Source: Palleronia sediminis
Lineage (GTDB): Bacteria > Pseudomonadota > Alphaproteobacteria > Rhodobacterales > Rhodobacteraceae
Assembly (NCBI RefSeq): GCF_004358695.1
Contig: NZ_SNAA01000004.1
Span: 1-64,000 of the forward strand
Reading direction: 5' to 3'
Length of the DNA: 64,000 nucleotides
Shown: positions 63,278 through 64,000 of the stretch, piece by piece
Numbering within the stretch: position 1 is the first letter of the stretch
Layout of the letters: the number at the start of each line of letters is the position of its first letter
The notes under the pieces: model-generated
The model's database searches: none
The model's input: the letters and a program-made list of their open reading frames with translations, nothing else
Told to the model about the DNA's origin: nothing
Made by a program: the position numbers and the translations under genes

Positions 63278-63336
63278 TCGCTGCCCGGCACCCCTTTCGG
63301 AACAGCGGCCCGCCGCCGCATCGAGGGAGTCGGACA

Positions 63337-64000
63337 ATGGCCCTTTTGAGCTTTGAGAAAAAATATCGCGTGCCCGGCGGCACGCTTATCGGGGGCGACC
63401 TGTTCGATTTCTGGGTCGGACCCTATTTCGTCGGATTCTTTGGCGTTCTGACCGTGTTCTTTGCCGGTCTGGGCACCATCCTCATCTTTTACGCCGCCGC
63501 GATCCAGGGGGTCTGGAACCCCTGGCTGATCTCGGTGAACCCGCCGCCCATCAGCTTCGGCCTGGGCGCGGCCCCGCTCGAGATGGGCGGGCTCTGGCAG
63601 ATCATCACCATCTGCGCGCATGGCGCCTTCATCGCGTGGGCCCTGCGCGAGGTCGAGATCTGCCGCAAGCTCGGGATCGGGTATCACGTGCCCGTCGCCT
63701 TCGGCTGCGCCATCGCCGCCTACACGACGCTGCAGGTGATCCGCCCGGTTCTCATGGGCGCGTGGGGTCACGCCTTTCCCTACGGGATCTGGAGCCACCT
63801 CGATTGGGTGAGCTACACCGGCTATCTCTACGGCAACTTCCACTACAACCCCGCCCACATGGTCGCGGTGTCGCTGTTCTTTACCACGACGCTCGCGCTG
63901 GCGCTGCACGGCTCGCTGATCCTGTCCGCCTCCAGCCCGCCCAAGGGCGAGGAGATGAAACAGCCCGATCACGAGGATACGTTCTTCCGCGACTTCATCG
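63337..64000 (+). CDS. pufL: photosynthetic reaction centre L subunit (partial, 3' end outside window)
   Basis: The first 221 codons of the ~280-aa L subunit are present. It begins [21 protein letters not shown] and includes [34 protein letters not shown]. Pigment/iron ligands are seen in GIWSHLDW (His of L153), FHYNPAHM (L168 and L173) and [11 protein letters not shown] (L190). The frame stays open to the last base. pufM should follow. Confidence 0.97.
   Translation, partial: MALLSFEKKYRVPGGTLIGGDLFDFWVGPYFVGFFGVLTVFFAGLGTILIFYAAAIQGVWNPWLISVNPPPISFGLGAAPLEMGGLWQIITICAHGAFIAWALREVEICRKLGIGYHVPVAFGCAIAAYTTLQVIRPVLMGAWGHAFPYGIWSHLDWVSYTGYLYGNFHYNPAHMVAVSLFFTTTLALALHGSLILSASSPPKGEEMKQPDHEDTFFRDFI

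Overview
The window is high-GC, densely packed DNA from an alphaproteobacterium, most likely a marine Rhodobacteraceae (Roseobacter-group) aerobic anoxygenic phototroph. Evidence: the 3' end of an rRNA operon with an initiator tRNA nearby, the conserved order crtC-crtD / crtE-crtF-bchC-bchX-bchY-bchZ-pufQ-pufB-pufA-pufL at the right end, a Rhodobacter-type opgG-opgI-opgH-opgC operon, tspO, and frequent ATGA-type gene overlaps. No insertion sequence, prophage or CRISPR array was seen.

Left part (1-16.6 kb): the 5S rRNA tail and a strong terminator are followed by a glycosyltransferase/epimerase gene pair and then tRNA-fMet. Next come kbl-tdh (threonine to glycine), a convergent Lrp-type regulator, a class V PLP enzyme, and a co-oriented run of a flavin monooxygenase-like protein, two CMD/AhpD-type proteins, an opine-dehydrogenase-like enzyme and a complete polyamine-type ABC importer (SBP, two permeases, ATPase). 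This looks like an uptake-plus-breakdown module for an unidentified amine or opine-like substrate. A cytochrome P450 and a DUF2945 protein follow on the opposite strand.

Middle (16.7-31 kb): seven genes joined by 4-bp overlaps encode an EEP-fold hydrolase, a CDP-alcohol phosphotransferase, a UPF0104-type membrane protein, a membrane sulfatase/phosphoglycerol-transferase-like protein and a sugar-type ABC importer without an ATPase. Next to it, behind a YceI gene, lies opgGIHC for osmoregulated periplasmic glucans, then a tandem universal stress protein and a small MscS channel. The first operon may modify envelope lipids or the glucans.

Right-middle (31-50 kb): a D-amino-acid dehydrogenase, a dabAB inorganic-carbon (CO2/bicarbonate) system with a divergent LysR regulator, a second sugar ABC importer without an ATPase, tRNA-Pro(CGG), a DMT exporter, and leucine biosynthesis genes (leuB; leuC and leuD with a sulfotransferase-like gene between them). 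An MscS channel, a DUF1992 protein and tspO follow.

Right end (50.7-64 kb): a large YbiO-like MscS channel, then the photosynthesis cluster. crtCD (minus) and crtEF-bchCXYZ-puf (plus) diverge from a short region with two TGT-N12-ACA boxes typical of CrtJ/PpsR. A second pair, 8 bp apart, sits before bchC. The window ends inside pufL (reaction centre L subunit). crtI/crtB, which lie next to tspO-crtC in Rhodobacter sphaeroides, are not in this window.
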